From Methanolobus sp. (lineage in GTDB: Archaea; Halobacteriota; Methanosarcinia; Methanosarcinales; Methanosarcinaceae): 64,000 nt of DNA. The stretch covers positions 28,173 through 92,172 of the forward strand of contig JASKKT010000001.1 in assembly GCA_030154025.1 (NCBI GenBank), in the 5' to 3' direction. Position numbers and translations under genes: made by a program. Shown one piece after another: positions 45,296 to 53,479 of this stretch (positions within the stretch are counted from its first letter, which is position 1; every line of letters starts with the position of its first letter). The notes under the pieces were generated by a model. That model ran no database searches. It was not told the DNA's origin and saw nothing but the letters and a program-made list of their open reading frames with translations.

Positions 45296-45628
45296 CTATA
45301 GTATATTAGCATTGGTAATAGTCCTTTTTATCTCTTCGATATGTGGGCACCTGGGATAATTATCCATCTGCATGCAGGAGCTGAGGTGGATGACGTCAAC
45401 TCCATGCTTGAGCAAGGACTTTACAAGCCTGTGCACCCTGCGCCCTGAGCATCCGCCGCAGGTAAAGAACGCTACCATCTCGGTATTGCGGTCATAGTCC
45501 TTGAATCGGACCGTACGCTTGTTGAAAGCCTTAAAGCATCCCACTCCCGGGCATGTCTCTGATACGATATCGCATCGTATCACCGCGATTCGTGTTATGT
45601 GCCTGCCATCCTCTGCAATGTCAGCCAT
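45296..45628 (-). CDS. CGGC-domain protein, C-terminus exchanged by element insertion
   Basis: 110 residues with RCDIVSETCPGVGCFKAF, the family's FFTCGGCSGRR and SSCMQMDNYPRCPHIEEIKRTI, a cysteine-rich putative metal-binding or redox domain. The last codons ITNANIL-stop are from the repeat plus two codons of the element. The original end (KLVEGTHH) now lies at 37003-37029. Loss of a conserved Gly-Thr-His end may weaken metal binding. It follows the small sulfite reductase gene by 78 bp. Confidence 0.88.
   Translation of the reverse strand: MADIAEDGRHITRIAVIRCDIVSETCPGVGCFKAFNKRTVRFKDYDRNTEMVAFFTCGGCSGRRVHRLVKSLLKHGVDVIHLSSCMQMDNYPRCPHIEEIKRTITNANIL
45302..45319. repeat. attR: right copy of the 18-bp direct repeat
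   Basis: TATATTAGCATTGGTAAT, identical to 37030-37047, forming the codons ITNANI of the CGGC gene on the minus strand. Confidence 0.88.
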
Positions 45629-45706
45629 AAGATCAGCTCCGCTCTAACCTAAACTTGTCCCGAAGTAAAGGGGGACTGAAGATGGTCCCCTTAAAGATGC
45701 TCCTGA

Positions 45707-46366
45707 TTAAAGGCCGATCTCTTTCTTGAAGTTATCAAGGCCCATCTCATCGATGACCCTGCCCAGCCGGTGTTTTGAACCGTTGGTCTTGCAGAAGCTG
45801 ATGATCTTATCAACTAGCTGGAGCACTTCATCCTCAGTGAGCTCATCTGCGATGACATCAGCAAGTCTTGGCCTGATGGCTGCATTCCCGCCGACCATGA
45901 CCGTATATCCTTTCGGGGTACCCATGACGCCGATGTCTTTTATGGCCGGTTCCGAGCATGAGTTGGCACATCCGGAGACTGCCATCTTGAACTTGGATGG
46001 AAGTGGCATTCCATGATATTTCTCATCAAGTTTAAGTCCGAGGCCCACAGCATCCTGCTGTCCGCGCTTACAGAATGTCGTGCCCGGGCATATTTTTATG
46101 CTCCTGACGCAAAGGCCGATCGCAGCACCCGGCTTGATCCCTAGGTCCTCCCAGGCCTTATCGAGGTCCTCTTCCTTCAATCCTACAATAGCAACTCTCT
46201 GTGACGAAGTAACTTTAAGTGTTGCTGCATTATACCTCTCAGCAACATCTGCGATCTTGCGAAGCTGCTCTGCTGAAACGATCCCACCTGGAAGGTGTGG
46301 TGCAATTGCGTATGTTTCCTTATCCCTCTGCAGGATTGCTCCTTTTTCAAGTAGGTCTTTTGACAT
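45707..46366 (-). CDS. Small sirohaem sulfite/nitrite reductase-like protein (P590 type)
   Basis: 219 residues, about 24 kDa, matching the size of the low-molecular-mass sulfite reductase P590 known from Methanosarcina barkeri. The coupled sirohaem-[4Fe-4S] motif is complete: C93-x5-C99 (CPGTTFC) and C133-x3-C137 (SGCANSCSEP). The N-terminal half is the ferredoxin-like repeat. It probably reduces sulfite or a related anion to protect methanogenesis enzymes; the physiological substrate is not settled for this family. The ATG at 46366 follows GGAGTGATT. First gene of the operon that the element interrupts. Confidence 0.9.
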   Translation of the reverse strand: MSKDLLEKGAILQRDKETYAIAPHLPGGIVSAEQLRKIADVAERYNAATLKVTSSQRVAIVGLKEEDLDKAWEDLGIKPGAAIGLCVRSIKICPGTTFCKRGQQDAVGLGLKLDEKYHGMPLPSKFKMAVSGCANSCSEPAIKDIGVMGTPKGYTVMVGGNAAIRPRLADVIADELTEDEVLQLVDKIISFCKTNGSKHRLGRVIDEMGLDNFKKEIGL

Positions 46367-46425
46367 TTTAAAATCACTCCTCATCCAAAACTGTTTATGG
46401 ACTATTGTATATTATGACGGGGACA

Positions 46426-46433
46426 TATATATG
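46426..46433 (+). promoter_or_regulatory. TATA box of the HxlR gene
   Basis: The run atatatat lies about 25 bp before the ATG at 46456, so transcription would start at or next to the start codon (leaderless mRNA). Confidence 0.45.
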
Positions 46434-46455
46434 AGGTAGTTTCTAATTGGATACC

Positions 46456-46812
46456 ATGAAAGACTGTACCATCTACAAAACAGTTGATATAATCGGAAAG
46501 AAATGGTCTCTCTGCATCCTTCTTGAACTCTACAAGGGCGAGAGGAAGGAGAAACGCTTCAATGAGCTCAAGGCCAAACTGCAGGACATAACTCCGAAAA
46601 CGCTCTCCCAGAGGCTGAAAGAACTCGAGGAACAGGGCTTCATCAAGAAGACCACGGACGACTCTACAGTGCCCATCAAATGTGAGTACTCTCTCACCGA
46701 AAGCGGCGAGGAGTTCCTGAACATCATCCAGAATATCAAGAAATGGGGCCTGAAGTGGAAATTCGAGAACCATGATTGTGAGAATTCCAACTGCAGGTTA
46801 TGTAAATTGTAA
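46456..46812 (+). CDS. HxlR family transcriptional regulator
   Basis: 118 residues with the winged helix-turn-helix of the HxlR family (IIGKKWSLCILLEL, RFNELKAKLQDITPKTLSQRLKELEEQGFI). Cysteines near both ends (DCTIYKT; HDCENSNCRLCKL) suggest redox or metal sensing. It is divergent from the sulfite reductase operon with about 90 bp between them, so it is the obvious candidate regulator of that operon. A TTG at 46447 is also in frame, but the TATA position favours 46456. Confidence 0.9.
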   Translation: MKDCTIYKTVDIIGKKWSLCILLELYKGERKEKRFNELKAKLQDITPKTLSQRLKELEEQGFIKKTTDDSTVPIKCEYSLTESGEEFLNIIQNIKKWGLKWKFENHDCENSNCRLCKL

Positions 46813-46869
46813 TGGCTTTGATTCAGAAAGGTTAAGTAAAAGTGCGAATTAATCTTAAATTGTGATTAT

Positions 46870-47055
46870 ATGGCTAGGCAATTAAGACGTTCCAAGAGCA
46901 ACAGGATGATTGCGGGAGTGTGCGGCGGTCTTGGAGAATATCTTGAAGTTGACCCCGTGCTCGTAAGGCTGCTTCTGGTTGTTGCAACTCTCATGGGTGG
47001 ATCTGGCATTATCCTGTATCTGGTGGCGTGGGTGCTCATACCTGAAGAGGCATGA
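46870..47055 (+). CDS. PspC-domain membrane protein
   Basis: 61 residues forming a single PspC domain: KSNRMIAGVCGGLGEYLEVDPVLVRLLLVVATL then a hydrophobic helix (GSGIILYLVAWVLI) and PEEA. Phage-shock type envelope protein. It stands apart from the pspA and htpX genes (19 kb away) but probably belongs to the same stress response. Confidence 0.92.
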   Translation: MARQLRRSKSNRMIAGVCGGLGEYLEVDPVLVRLLLVVATLMGGSGIILYLVAWVLIPEEA

Positions 47056-47190
47056 AGTTTCCAGGGAGTTGTATTACTGATCACGCAGCGTATAGATATG
47101 CATCGTATCAGTTACCATAATCATAAATAGACGTTTTGTCTTTTATATATGGGGTAATACGCGGCTTGTAGCAGGCACAGGTGATCTTGT

Positions 47191-47772
47191 GTGAATAGGC
47201 TTCCAAAAATGTTCCTTGTTTCGATGGCAGTACTGTGGCTGGTCCTGGCAGCAGGATGTATAGGCAACGATGGTAATGGGGCACAGGAAGAAGCGGCTGA
47301 CATAGAAGATGGGTTACGTGAAGGCCAGGAGGCAGTTAGTATATTTATTTCCAGCAGCTCGTTTGATAATGGCAGCCAGATCCCGGTAAGATATACCTGT
47401 GATGGAGAGAACATCAACCCTCCGCTGGAGTTTGGGAACATACCCGAAGGAACGGAAAGCCTTGTATTGATAATAGATGATCCTGATGCCCCTTCCGGCA
47501 GTTTCACCCACTGGGTGGTATGGGATATCCCACCGGTTTCCCGGATAGATGAGAACAGTGTTCCCGGCACAGTAGGAATGAACAGCTTTGGACAGATGGC
47601 ATATGGAGGGCCATGTCCCTCATCGGGAACGCACAGTTATCAATTTATGGTCTTTGCACTTGATACTGAGCTCAACCTGACAGGCAGGGCTTCAGCAGAC
47701 CAGGTAGAAGAATCGATGCAGGATCATATCCTTGCACAGGGCCTGTTGACAGGCAGATATGGAAGAACCTGA
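47191..47772 (+). CDS. Secreted lipoprotein-like PEBP/YbhB family protein
   Basis: 193 residues. The signal peptide ends in LVLAAGC, a lipobox-like site, then an acidic linker and the phosphatidylethanolamine-binding (Raf kinase inhibitor-like) domain: DGENINPPLEF, LIIDDPDAPSGSFTHWVVWDIP and GPCPSSGTHSYQFMVFALD. Ligand and role unknown. The GTG at 47191 has GGTGATC four bases upstream and is preferred over the ATG at 47209. Confidence 0.88.
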   Translation: MNRLPKMFLVSMAVLWLVLAAGCIGNDGNGAQEEAADIEDGLREGQEAVSIFISSSSFDNGSQIPVRYTCDGENINPPLEFGNIPEGTESLVLIIDDPDAPSGSFTHWVVWDIPPVSRIDENSVPGTVGMNSFGQMAYGGPCPSSGTHSYQFMVFALDTELNLTGRASADQVEESMQDHILAQGLLTGRYGRT

Positions 47773-47800
47773 GTCTTTACCGTTTCAGGAGAGATAGTCA

Positions 47801-49132
47801 ATGCTAAATGATCTGAGGTCTGACGCCATGGGAATTGTATCACAGGCCATCGCTGCTGTGGATCCCAGTGCATGTGTCCAGCGATCCGTGAAGAGGGATG
47901 GTGATCTTTTGCATGTAGGCAGCAGATCCTATGACATCTCCTCCTATGATAACATCTATGTGGTTGCATTCGGCAAAGCTGCTATACCTATGGCATCCGC
48001 CCTTGAGGATATACTGGGTGAGCAACTGATCGAAGGTTACGCGATAACCAAATACGGCTTTGCAGGCTCCCTTAAAAGACTGACCGTGATGGAAGCAGGT
48101 CATCCTATACCTGATGATAACGGAGTGCTTGCAGCAAAGAAAGTGCGTGACTTCCTGGAGAAGACAGGACCCAGGGACCTTATCTTCTTCCTGATATCGG
48201 GCGGTGGCTCAGCCCTGATGACCCTGCCGAGAAAAGGCATCGCTCTCTCGGATATTGTCAATCTCACAGACAAGCTCCTCCGCGTTGGGGCTACTATAGA
48301 TGAGGTGAATACGGTAAGGAAACACCTTTCCTCAGTAAAGGGCGGAGGTCTTGCTAAGATGGCATACCCGTCAGAATCCGTAAGTCTTATACTATCGGAT
48401 GTCATAGGCGATCCTCTGGATGTCATAGCTTCAGGGCCCACTGTCCCAGACAGGTCGACATTCGATGATTTCCATGAGATCGTGCTCAGGTATGGCCTGC
48501 AGCTATCCCCTGCTGTCCAGGGCTTGCTGGAGGACGGGCTTGAAGGTGTCATAGAGGACACTCCCAAGTCAGAAGGCCCCATATTTGAGAAATGCTATAA
48601 CTTCCTGGTAGGTAATAATTTCCTTGCGCTCCGGGAAGCTGAGAAGAAGGCTAATGAGCTTGGCTATAATACCCTGTTGCTCACATCATCGCTGGCAGGC
48701 GAGGCCAGGGAAGTTGCAAAGGTGTTTGCTTCCATCGCAAAGGAAGAAAGGCGGAGGACCGTCCCCCTGCCTCTGCCTGCATGTATCCTCGCAGGCGGAG
48801 AGCCCACTGTCACCCTGAAGGGCAGGGGCAAAGGTGGAAGATGCCAGGAGCTGGCCCTTTCTTTTGCCATGGAGGCTGACGGCCTTGAGAATGTACTGCT
48901 GCTGGCTGCCGCGACAGACGGGAACGATGGTCCCACGGATGCGGCTGGTGTTTTTGCAGACGGCTACACAGTCGAGAAAGGGCAGGATGCGCACATGGAT
49001 GCAAGAGTGATGCTGCAGCACAACAATTCATACCAGTTCTTCAAAGATATAGGGGATCTCCTTATCACAGGTCCCACCGGGACCAACGTAATGGACATCT
49101 ACGTCCTGCTTGTAAGAGAGGATATCCGGTAG
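47801..49132 (+). CDS. Glycerate 2-kinase (MOFRL type)
   Basis: Phosphorylates D-glycerate to 2-phosphoglycerate, feeding glycolysis/gluconeogenesis. 443 residues: DUF4147 N-terminal domain with the conserved VVAFGKAAIPMA, GHPIPDDNG and ISGGGSALM segments, and a C-terminal MOFRL domain (CILAGGEPTVTLKGRGKGGRCQELALSFA, then ATDGNDGPTDAAG). Full length. It follows the PEBP gene by 28 bp but there is no functional link apparent. Confidence 0.92.
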   Translation: MLNDLRSDAMGIVSQAIAAVDPSACVQRSVKRDGDLLHVGSRSYDISSYDNIYVVAFGKAAIPMASALEDILGEQLIEGYAITKYGFAGSLKRLTVMEAGHPIPDDNGVLAAKKVRDFLEKTGPRDLIFFLISGGGSALMTLPRKGIALSDIVNLTDKLLRVGATIDEVNTVRKHLSSVKGGGLAKMAYPSESVSLILSDVIGDPLDVIASGPTVPDRSTFDDFHEIVLRYGLQLSPAVQGLLEDGLEGVIEDTPKSEGPIFEKCYNFLVGNNFLALREAEKKANELGYNTLLLTSSLAGEAREVAKVFASIAKEERRRTVPLPLPACILAGGEPTVTLKGRGKGGRCQELALSFAMEADGLENVLLLAAATDGNDGPTDAAGVFADGYTVEKGQDAHMDARVMLQHNNSYQFFKDIGDLLITGPTGTNVMDIYVLLVREDIR

Positions 49133-49165
49133 GCTGTCAGGTTTCTCACTTAATTCAGTTCTTCT

Positions 49166-50014
49166 TCAGATCTCGATGTCCACACTATATACTTTTTCGG
49201 GATTTTCCTTGTGGACTTTCCAGAATGCCTCCTCCCCGAATTGTTCAGCAAGCTTGAGAGTCCTTTTTGGTATGGTCTTTGGCCCCAGCACCGCTCCCGG
49301 CCTTTCAGGGTCATCGATGTAGTCCGTTTCCATCATGAACCTGGTGCCCTGCAGCAGGGCTTCTTCTATGGCTCCTTTTCCGGCAAGCACTCCCGGGAAG
49401 ATCCCCAGTCTCTCACAAACGCTGACCAGGGGCGGAGCATAGTGCTTCACTACCCGATGAAGCTTTATTCCGGTTTTCCTGGCACGCTCCGTGATATCGA
49501 TAAGTTCGGGTTCGCCCACGCTTTCCGTATGTAGCTGCACGGCACAGTCCAGCTCAGCCGCAAGGCTGAACGCGTGTTCCATGACCTCGTTTGACGCATC
49601 CCATATCCCCTGGCTTACGGGGTAGTGAGGCCTCCCGCTCTTGAGACCCACTGCCAGTCCTCTTTCCACGTAGCCTGCGGCTATATCCAACCCACCTTTC
49701 ATGGTCTCCTTTGCCTTTTCGAGGTCCATGTACTCGAGAAGCTTGCTGATCTCCGCAGGATGCACACCCAGCACGGGAAAAGACGTGACGCCGGTCTGGT
49801 TTATCTGCCTGGAGATATCCACGGTCTCCTCAAACACGGCAACATGGTCCTCAGGTTTTGTCACCTTTATCCCTAAGGTCCAGCTTGGCTTCATAACAAG
49901 AAAGATATGAGTGCCTCCGGCATCCTGGAACTCCTTGACCGCCCTGAGTCCCTGGGCCCTGGGGTCTATGTGCATGTGCTCGTCCGTTATGGGGAAAGGG
50001 GCTGGTATCTTCAT
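49166..50014 (-). CDS. TatD-related metal-dependent hydrolase
   Basis: 282 residues of the amidohydrolase superfamily, archaeal branch. The N-terminal metal site is ITDEHMHIDP (His-x-His); VLGVHPAE, VQLHTES and METDYIDDP give further ligands in the TatD order. May be a DNase, phosphatase or other hydrolase; substrate unknown. A single gene, convergent with glycerate kinase. Confidence 0.85.
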   Translation of the reverse strand: MKIPAPFPITDEHMHIDPRAQGLRAVKEFQDAGGTHIFLVMKPSWTLGIKVTKPEDHVAVFEETVDISRQINQTGVTSFPVLGVHPAEISKLLEYMDLEKAKETMKGGLDIAAGYVERGLAVGLKSGRPHYPVSQGIWDASNEVMEHAFSLAAELDCAVQLHTESVGEPELIDITERARKTGIKLHRVVKHYAPPLVSVCERLGIFPGVLAGKGAIEEALLQGTRFMMETDYIDDPERPGAVLGPKTIPKRTLKLAEQFGEEAFWKVHKENPEKVYSVDIEI

Positions 50015-50086
50015 TGTTCAGGGATTGTTCTCACTGAGATAATAAGCTTATGATGATTACCTTCACTTGATTCATATCAGGTTTTG

Positions 50087-51130
50087 TCAGGCTTCAGGTT
50101 CAAGGCCTTTGAAGAACAAGTTCCAGAACGGGTCTGTCTCAGGTTCGGTCAGCTTTGAAGTCCTGCCGTTTCTGCGAAACACTGAATGCTCTATACTGCT
50201 GTCAAAAACCCCAAGCTCAAAACTCTTAATGCCGAGTTCATCCCATGCTCTGCGAATTGTCGGAACGCTTTGAGGCTCAACAGCAGCAAGTAAGGTTCCC
50301 TCACTGATAGCATACCAGGGATCAAAATCCAGTGCTTTTGCAAATTCCATTATGTCGGCTGGCACATCAACAGAGTCAAGATCTACGTTAACGGCTATCC
50401 CGGCGGCCTCTGCCATTTCATATACGCCTCCAAGAACACCACCTTCTGTTGCATCATGCATTGCATGCACTCCTCCTGCACCAAAAGCGCTAAGTGCATC
50501 TTCTACAACCGTTATTTCGGTCACACGTTTAAGACAGCTTTGAAGGGCCTCTTCTGTTATGTTCCCGCTTATACGGTCCTTATAAAGAACAGACAGCAAA
50601 GCTGTGGCTTCTATTGCAGGTCCTTTTGTCATCAGCAGTACATCGCTGTCACGGGCCCCGCCGGGAGAGATCCAGGAGTCCTTATCGGCAATACCCCATA
50701 CGGTAATGCCTCCTACTGTGGGAATATTGACAGCATCGTACCAGCCTGTATGTCCTCCTGCAATGCATATTCCAAGTTCTGCTGCTGCAGAGGAAATTGA
50801 TCTGATTATAGTCCGGGCATCCTTGTCTGGACAGGTGGGCGGAAGAAGCAGCGTATATGTCATGAACTGGGGATCTATACCTGTTACAGCAACATCGCTG
50901 GCGCCAATATGCACTGTAAACCAGCCCATCAGGTCAAGTGGAAGTCCCGGAGCAGGGAATATCGGATCTTCGGCAATAGCCATGACACTTCCGTCTTTCA
51001 ATCCAAGCACAGCAGCGTCAAGACCCGGGCCGGGAGGAACGAGGAGCTGAGCGTTTGGTGCTCCGAAATTCATCCCAAGTAAGGACTTCAGCCGGTCAGG
51101 TGAAGGTTTACCTGTACGGGTTCTACTCAT
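50087..51130 (-). CDS. AIR synthase/ThiL-HypE-like protein in a thiamine operon
   Basis: 347 residues of the PurM/ThiL/HypE superfamily: an N-terminal domain with GPGLDAAVLGLKDG, a GMP- or ATP-site segment GWFTVHIGASDVAVTG, GGHTGWYDAV and the C-terminal MHDATEGGVLGGVYEMAEA. These enzymes make or hydrolyse acyl phosphates or amidine phosphates with ATP. It overlaps the thiamine-binding MTH1187 gene by 8 bp and thiE is next upstream, so a role in thiamine phosphate metabolism (ThiL-like) is inferred; HypE function is less likely because no hyp gene is near. Confidence 0.82.
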   Translation of the reverse strand: MSRTRTGKPSPDRLKSLLGMNFGAPNAQLLVPPGPGLDAAVLGLKDGSVMAIAEDPIFPAPGLPLDLMGWFTVHIGASDVAVTGIDPQFMTYTLLLPPTCPDKDARTIIRSISSAAAELGICIAGGHTGWYDAVNIPTVGGITVWGIADKDSWISPGGARDSDVLLMTKGPAIEATALLSVLYKDRISGNITEEALQSCLKRVTEITVVEDALSAFGAGGVHAMHDATEGGVLGGVYEMAEAAGIAVNVDLDSVDVPADIMEFAKALDFDPWYAISEGTLLAAVEPQSVPTIRRAWDELGIKSFELGVFDSSIEHSVFRRNGRTSKLTEPETDPFWNLFFKGLEPEA

Positions 51131-51431
51131 GCGTTATTCTCCTTTTAAGCACGTGTTCCACATCCCTGACCTTACCTTTTAACCTTCCGGATGCACCGGC
51201 CCTGTCATCAATAGAGATATGCGTGAGAACGCGCGATGCGTGTGTTCTCATGTGATTGTGGCAATCCATGATCACTCTCATGACCTTATCCGGGTCGCCT
51301 TCTATGGTCGTCTGCATTGCCCCCATGATGTAATCGACATCTGCAGCCTCAATTATCGGTACCAGTTCAGCTATCAGTTCTTTGAGCTCTTCCTTCTCTC
51401 CAATGGGTACTACTGAAAAACTCGCCAGCAT
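51123..51431 (-). CDS. MTH1187/YkoF-type thiamine-binding protein
   Basis: 102 residues; MLASFSVVPIGEKEELKELIAELVPIIEAADVDYIMGAMQTTIEGD is the DUF77 fold, which binds thiamine or hydroxymethylpyrimidine in known members. Cytoplasmic ferredoxin-like fold, probably oligomeric. It sits between thiE (15 bp away) and the AIR synthase-like gene (8-bp overlap). Confidence 0.88.
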   Translation of the reverse strand: MLASFSVVPIGEKEELKELIAELVPIIEAADVDYIMGAMQTTIEGDPDKVMRVIMDCHNHMRTHASRVLTHISIDDRAGASGRLKGKVRDVEHVLKRRITHE

Positions 51432-51446
51432 TAAATCCTCTCCTTC

Positions 51447-52055
51447 TCAATAATATGTGAAAAGTCTCTGAAAATCACTTACTGCTTTTTCTACATCCGG
51501 CTCTGCAACCGTGGCACTTACTGCGCAGATCATATCAGCACCAGCCTTAATAACTTCACCTGCATTTCCGAGAGTTATACCTCCTATAGCTATTACAGGT
51601 AGCCTGCATGCACTCCGCACCTGCCGGATGAGCTGAATACCTGAAGGAGGCCCGGCATCCTTCTTTGTAGAAGTGCGATATACAGGGCCGACACCCAGAT
51701 AATCCGCACCTTCCTTCTCAGCCTGGACAGCTTCTTCAAGATCACGTACAGTAACACCTATTATTTTGCCCGGACCTAACAGCTGCCTGACAACTCTGAC
51801 CGGCAGATCATCCCGTCCAACATGCACCCCGTCGGCGTCTACTGCAAGAGCGATATCAACACGGTCATTTACGATGAACTTTGCATCTCCGCACAGGCCT
51901 TTAAGTTCCATGGCCTCTTCATACAAAGATGCGGTAGTTCCTTCTTTTCTTCTGTACTGAATAATCCTTGCACCCGCTTTTGATGCAGCCCGGACATCGC
52001 TTCTATTGCCGGCAAGACTAAGTTTTGCATCAGTAATAAAATAGAACCCTTTCAT
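51447..52055 (-). CDS. thiE: Thiamine-phosphate synthase
   Basis: Joins the pyrimidine and thiazole halves to give thiamine phosphate. 202 residues with the TIM-barrel motifs IIQYRRKEG, KFIVNDRVDIALAVDADGVHVGRDDLP, YLGVGPVYRTSTKKDAG and the phosphate site AIGGITLGN. Full length. First gene of a three-gene operon. I looked for a TPP riboswitch in the 240-bp leader and saw none; there is a small hairpin (ACGTCT/AGACGT, 52072-52088). Confidence 0.95.
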   Translation of the reverse strand: MKGFYFITDAKLSLAGNRSDVRAASKAGARIIQYRRKEGTTASLYEEAMELKGLCGDAKFIVNDRVDIALAVDADGVHVGRDDLPVRVVRQLLGPGKIIGVTVRDLEEAVQAEKEGADYLGVGPVYRTSTKKDAGPPSGIQLIRQVRSACRLPVIAIGGITLGNAGEVIKAGADMICAVSATVAEPDVEKAVSDFQRLFTYY

Positions 52056-52317
52056 TGATTTCTTCCTTATTACGTCTGCCAGAGACGTATTTTGAAAACC
52101 TGTTTTCTGTTCCCAATGTGATACTATTATTTAAAAGTCCTGCACCTTGTGTAAATGATGATAACATTAATTCCTCTGAGGTCATCCCCATTTACTGCAT
52201 ATGTCCTGTCGTCTGCAAGACAGCTTCAATCTTTTTTAGGATACTCCTGAAAATATCCCTTAAACATCCCCAAGGCTTAAAAGTTAAACATGCATTAAGG
52301 TGGTCGGTGAAAATTAT

Positions 52318-53346
52318 ATGGCCAAGAAAGCAGCGGTAATTAACGGGGACGGCGTAGGCCCCGAACTGGTCGATGCAATGCTGAAAGTAGCGGAGGCTGC
52401 AAATACAGGTGTCGAGTTCATCAGATGTGATGCTGGTGCCACATGGTGGGAAAAGCACGGAGGCAACTCACTGATCCCCGATGAGACCTGGGATGCTCTC
52501 AATAACTCTGATGCATGTTACAAGGGTCCGACAACAACCCCCGGAGTGGTGGGTGCACCAAGGAGTGTAGCCGTCTCCATCAGGCAGAAGTACAACCTGT
52601 ATGCAAACGTCAGGCCCATCAAGACTTTCCCCAACACCCCAAGACCACTTGGTGATGTTGATTTCGTGTGCGTCAGGGAAGGCACCGAGGGTCTCTACAT
52701 CGGCGAGGAGGTCAAGCTCACGGACGATGTCTCCATAGCAATCAGGAAGATAACCCGCACATCCAGCTCAAAGGTCGCAAGATATGCATTCCAGGAGGCA
52801 AAGAGGAGGGATTTCGATACTGTCGTGGCCATCCACAAGAGTAACATCCTCCGGCGCACATGCGGACTTTTCTTCGAGGAAGTTGAGAAGGCAGGCAAGG
52901 AGTATGAGGGCATCGATCTCTGGGAATACCACATTGACAACATCGCCCAGCAGCTCATCAAGAACCCGCAGCTGTTCAACAACAAGGTCCTGCTCTCCAC
53001 AAACCTGTTCATGGATGTTATCAGCGAGGAATGCTCGGCACTGGTAGGCAGCATCGGTCTCATTTACTCTGCAAACATAGGCGACAACTACGCTATGTTC
53101 GAGCCTGCCCATGGTTCAGTACCAAAGTACGCAGGTCAGGATAAGGTTAACCCGGTTGCCACTGTGCTTGCAGGTGCATGGATGCTTGATTACCTGGGAG
53201 AGAAAGAGCAGTCAAAGGCTATCTTCAATGCCACCGAGAAGGTCATCTCCGAGGGCAAGTATGTCACCTACGACCTGGGCGGCAATGCAAAGATGAGCCA
53301 GATGACCGATGCTATCGTAAAGTATGTTGAAGCAGAGATGAAGTGA
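52318..53346 (+). CDS. Isocitrate/homoisocitrate/isopropylmalate dehydrogenase family
   Basis: 342-residue decarboxylating dehydrogenase with the family motifs NGDGVGPELV, substrate-site KYNLYANVRPIKTFP, VREGTEGLYIG and the metal/NAD region GLIYSANIGDNYAMFEPAHGSVPKYAG. Which acid it uses cannot be read directly. The homocitrate synthase-like gene converging on it suggests homoisocitrate dehydrogenase (AksF, coenzyme B synthesis) or a citrate-cycle isocitrate dehydrogenase. The ATG at 52318 follows GGTGA; a GTG at 52300 is also in frame. A strong terminator follows. Confidence 0.85.
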   Translation: MAKKAAVINGDGVGPELVDAMLKVAEAANTGVEFIRCDAGATWWEKHGGNSLIPDETWDALNNSDACYKGPTTTPGVVGAPRSVAVSIRQKYNLYANVRPIKTFPNTPRPLGDVDFVCVREGTEGLYIGEEVKLTDDVSIAIRKITRTSSSKVARYAFQEAKRRDFDTVVAIHKSNILRRTCGLFFEEVEKAGKEYEGIDLWEYHIDNIAQQLIKNPQLFNNKVLLSTNLFMDVISEECSALVGSIGLIYSANIGDNYAMFEPAHGSVPKYAGQDKVNPVATVLAGAWMLDYLGEKEQSKAIFNATEKVISEGKYVTYDLGGNAKMSQMTDAIVKYVEAEMK

Positions 53347-53402
53347 TCTCCTGCTTTTTATTTTTTACAGATATCATCTTAAACTGAAAAAGAGCATTAT
53401 GA

Positions 53403-53425
53403 CGAGGCATGTGCCTCGCCTTTTT
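53403..53425 (+). terminator. Intrinsic-type terminator between convergent genes
   Basis: CGAGGC (53403-53408) pairs with GCCTCG (53413-53418), loop ATGT, followed by CC and five T (53421-53425). Well placed for the dehydrogenase gene ending at 53346. Confidence 0.65.
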
Positions 53426-53479
53426 ACAGGATGGGTCCGCCGGGCGGATGGCCGTCTTTAGACATTCTGCTTATTCTCT

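Larger units (their letters stand above)
37030..45319. mobile_element. Integrated mobile element (8,272 bp unit) in the 3' end of a CGGC gene
   Basis: Bounded by the 18-bp repeats, with a tyrosine recombinase gene 47 bp inside the right one. Gene content, left to right: AbrB-like regulator, RelB/RelE-type pair (plus strand), a 900-bp non-coding zone, then on the minus strand primase, SF1 helicase, two unknown proteins, two small proteins, ribbon-helix-helix regulator, integrase. Primase, helicase and site-specific recombinase suggest an integrative plasmid or provirus that can replicate after excision; no capsid, portal or conjugation gene is recognised. Recombination of the repeats would release a circle and rebuild the CGGC gene and its operon. 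No known element family is recognised by eye. Confidence 0.87.

Noticed and set aside
37030-45319. The 18-bp repeat as a shared promoter motif rather than att sites
   Set aside because: It lies inside the CGGC coding frame, both sides give in-frame CGGC C-termini, and the integrase adjoins one copy; a promoter motif would not explain the rebuilt gene end.
52056-52317. TPP riboswitch upstream of thiE
   Set aside because: The conserved CUGAGA and ACC..GAUCUGG-type parts were looked for on the minus strand and are absent.
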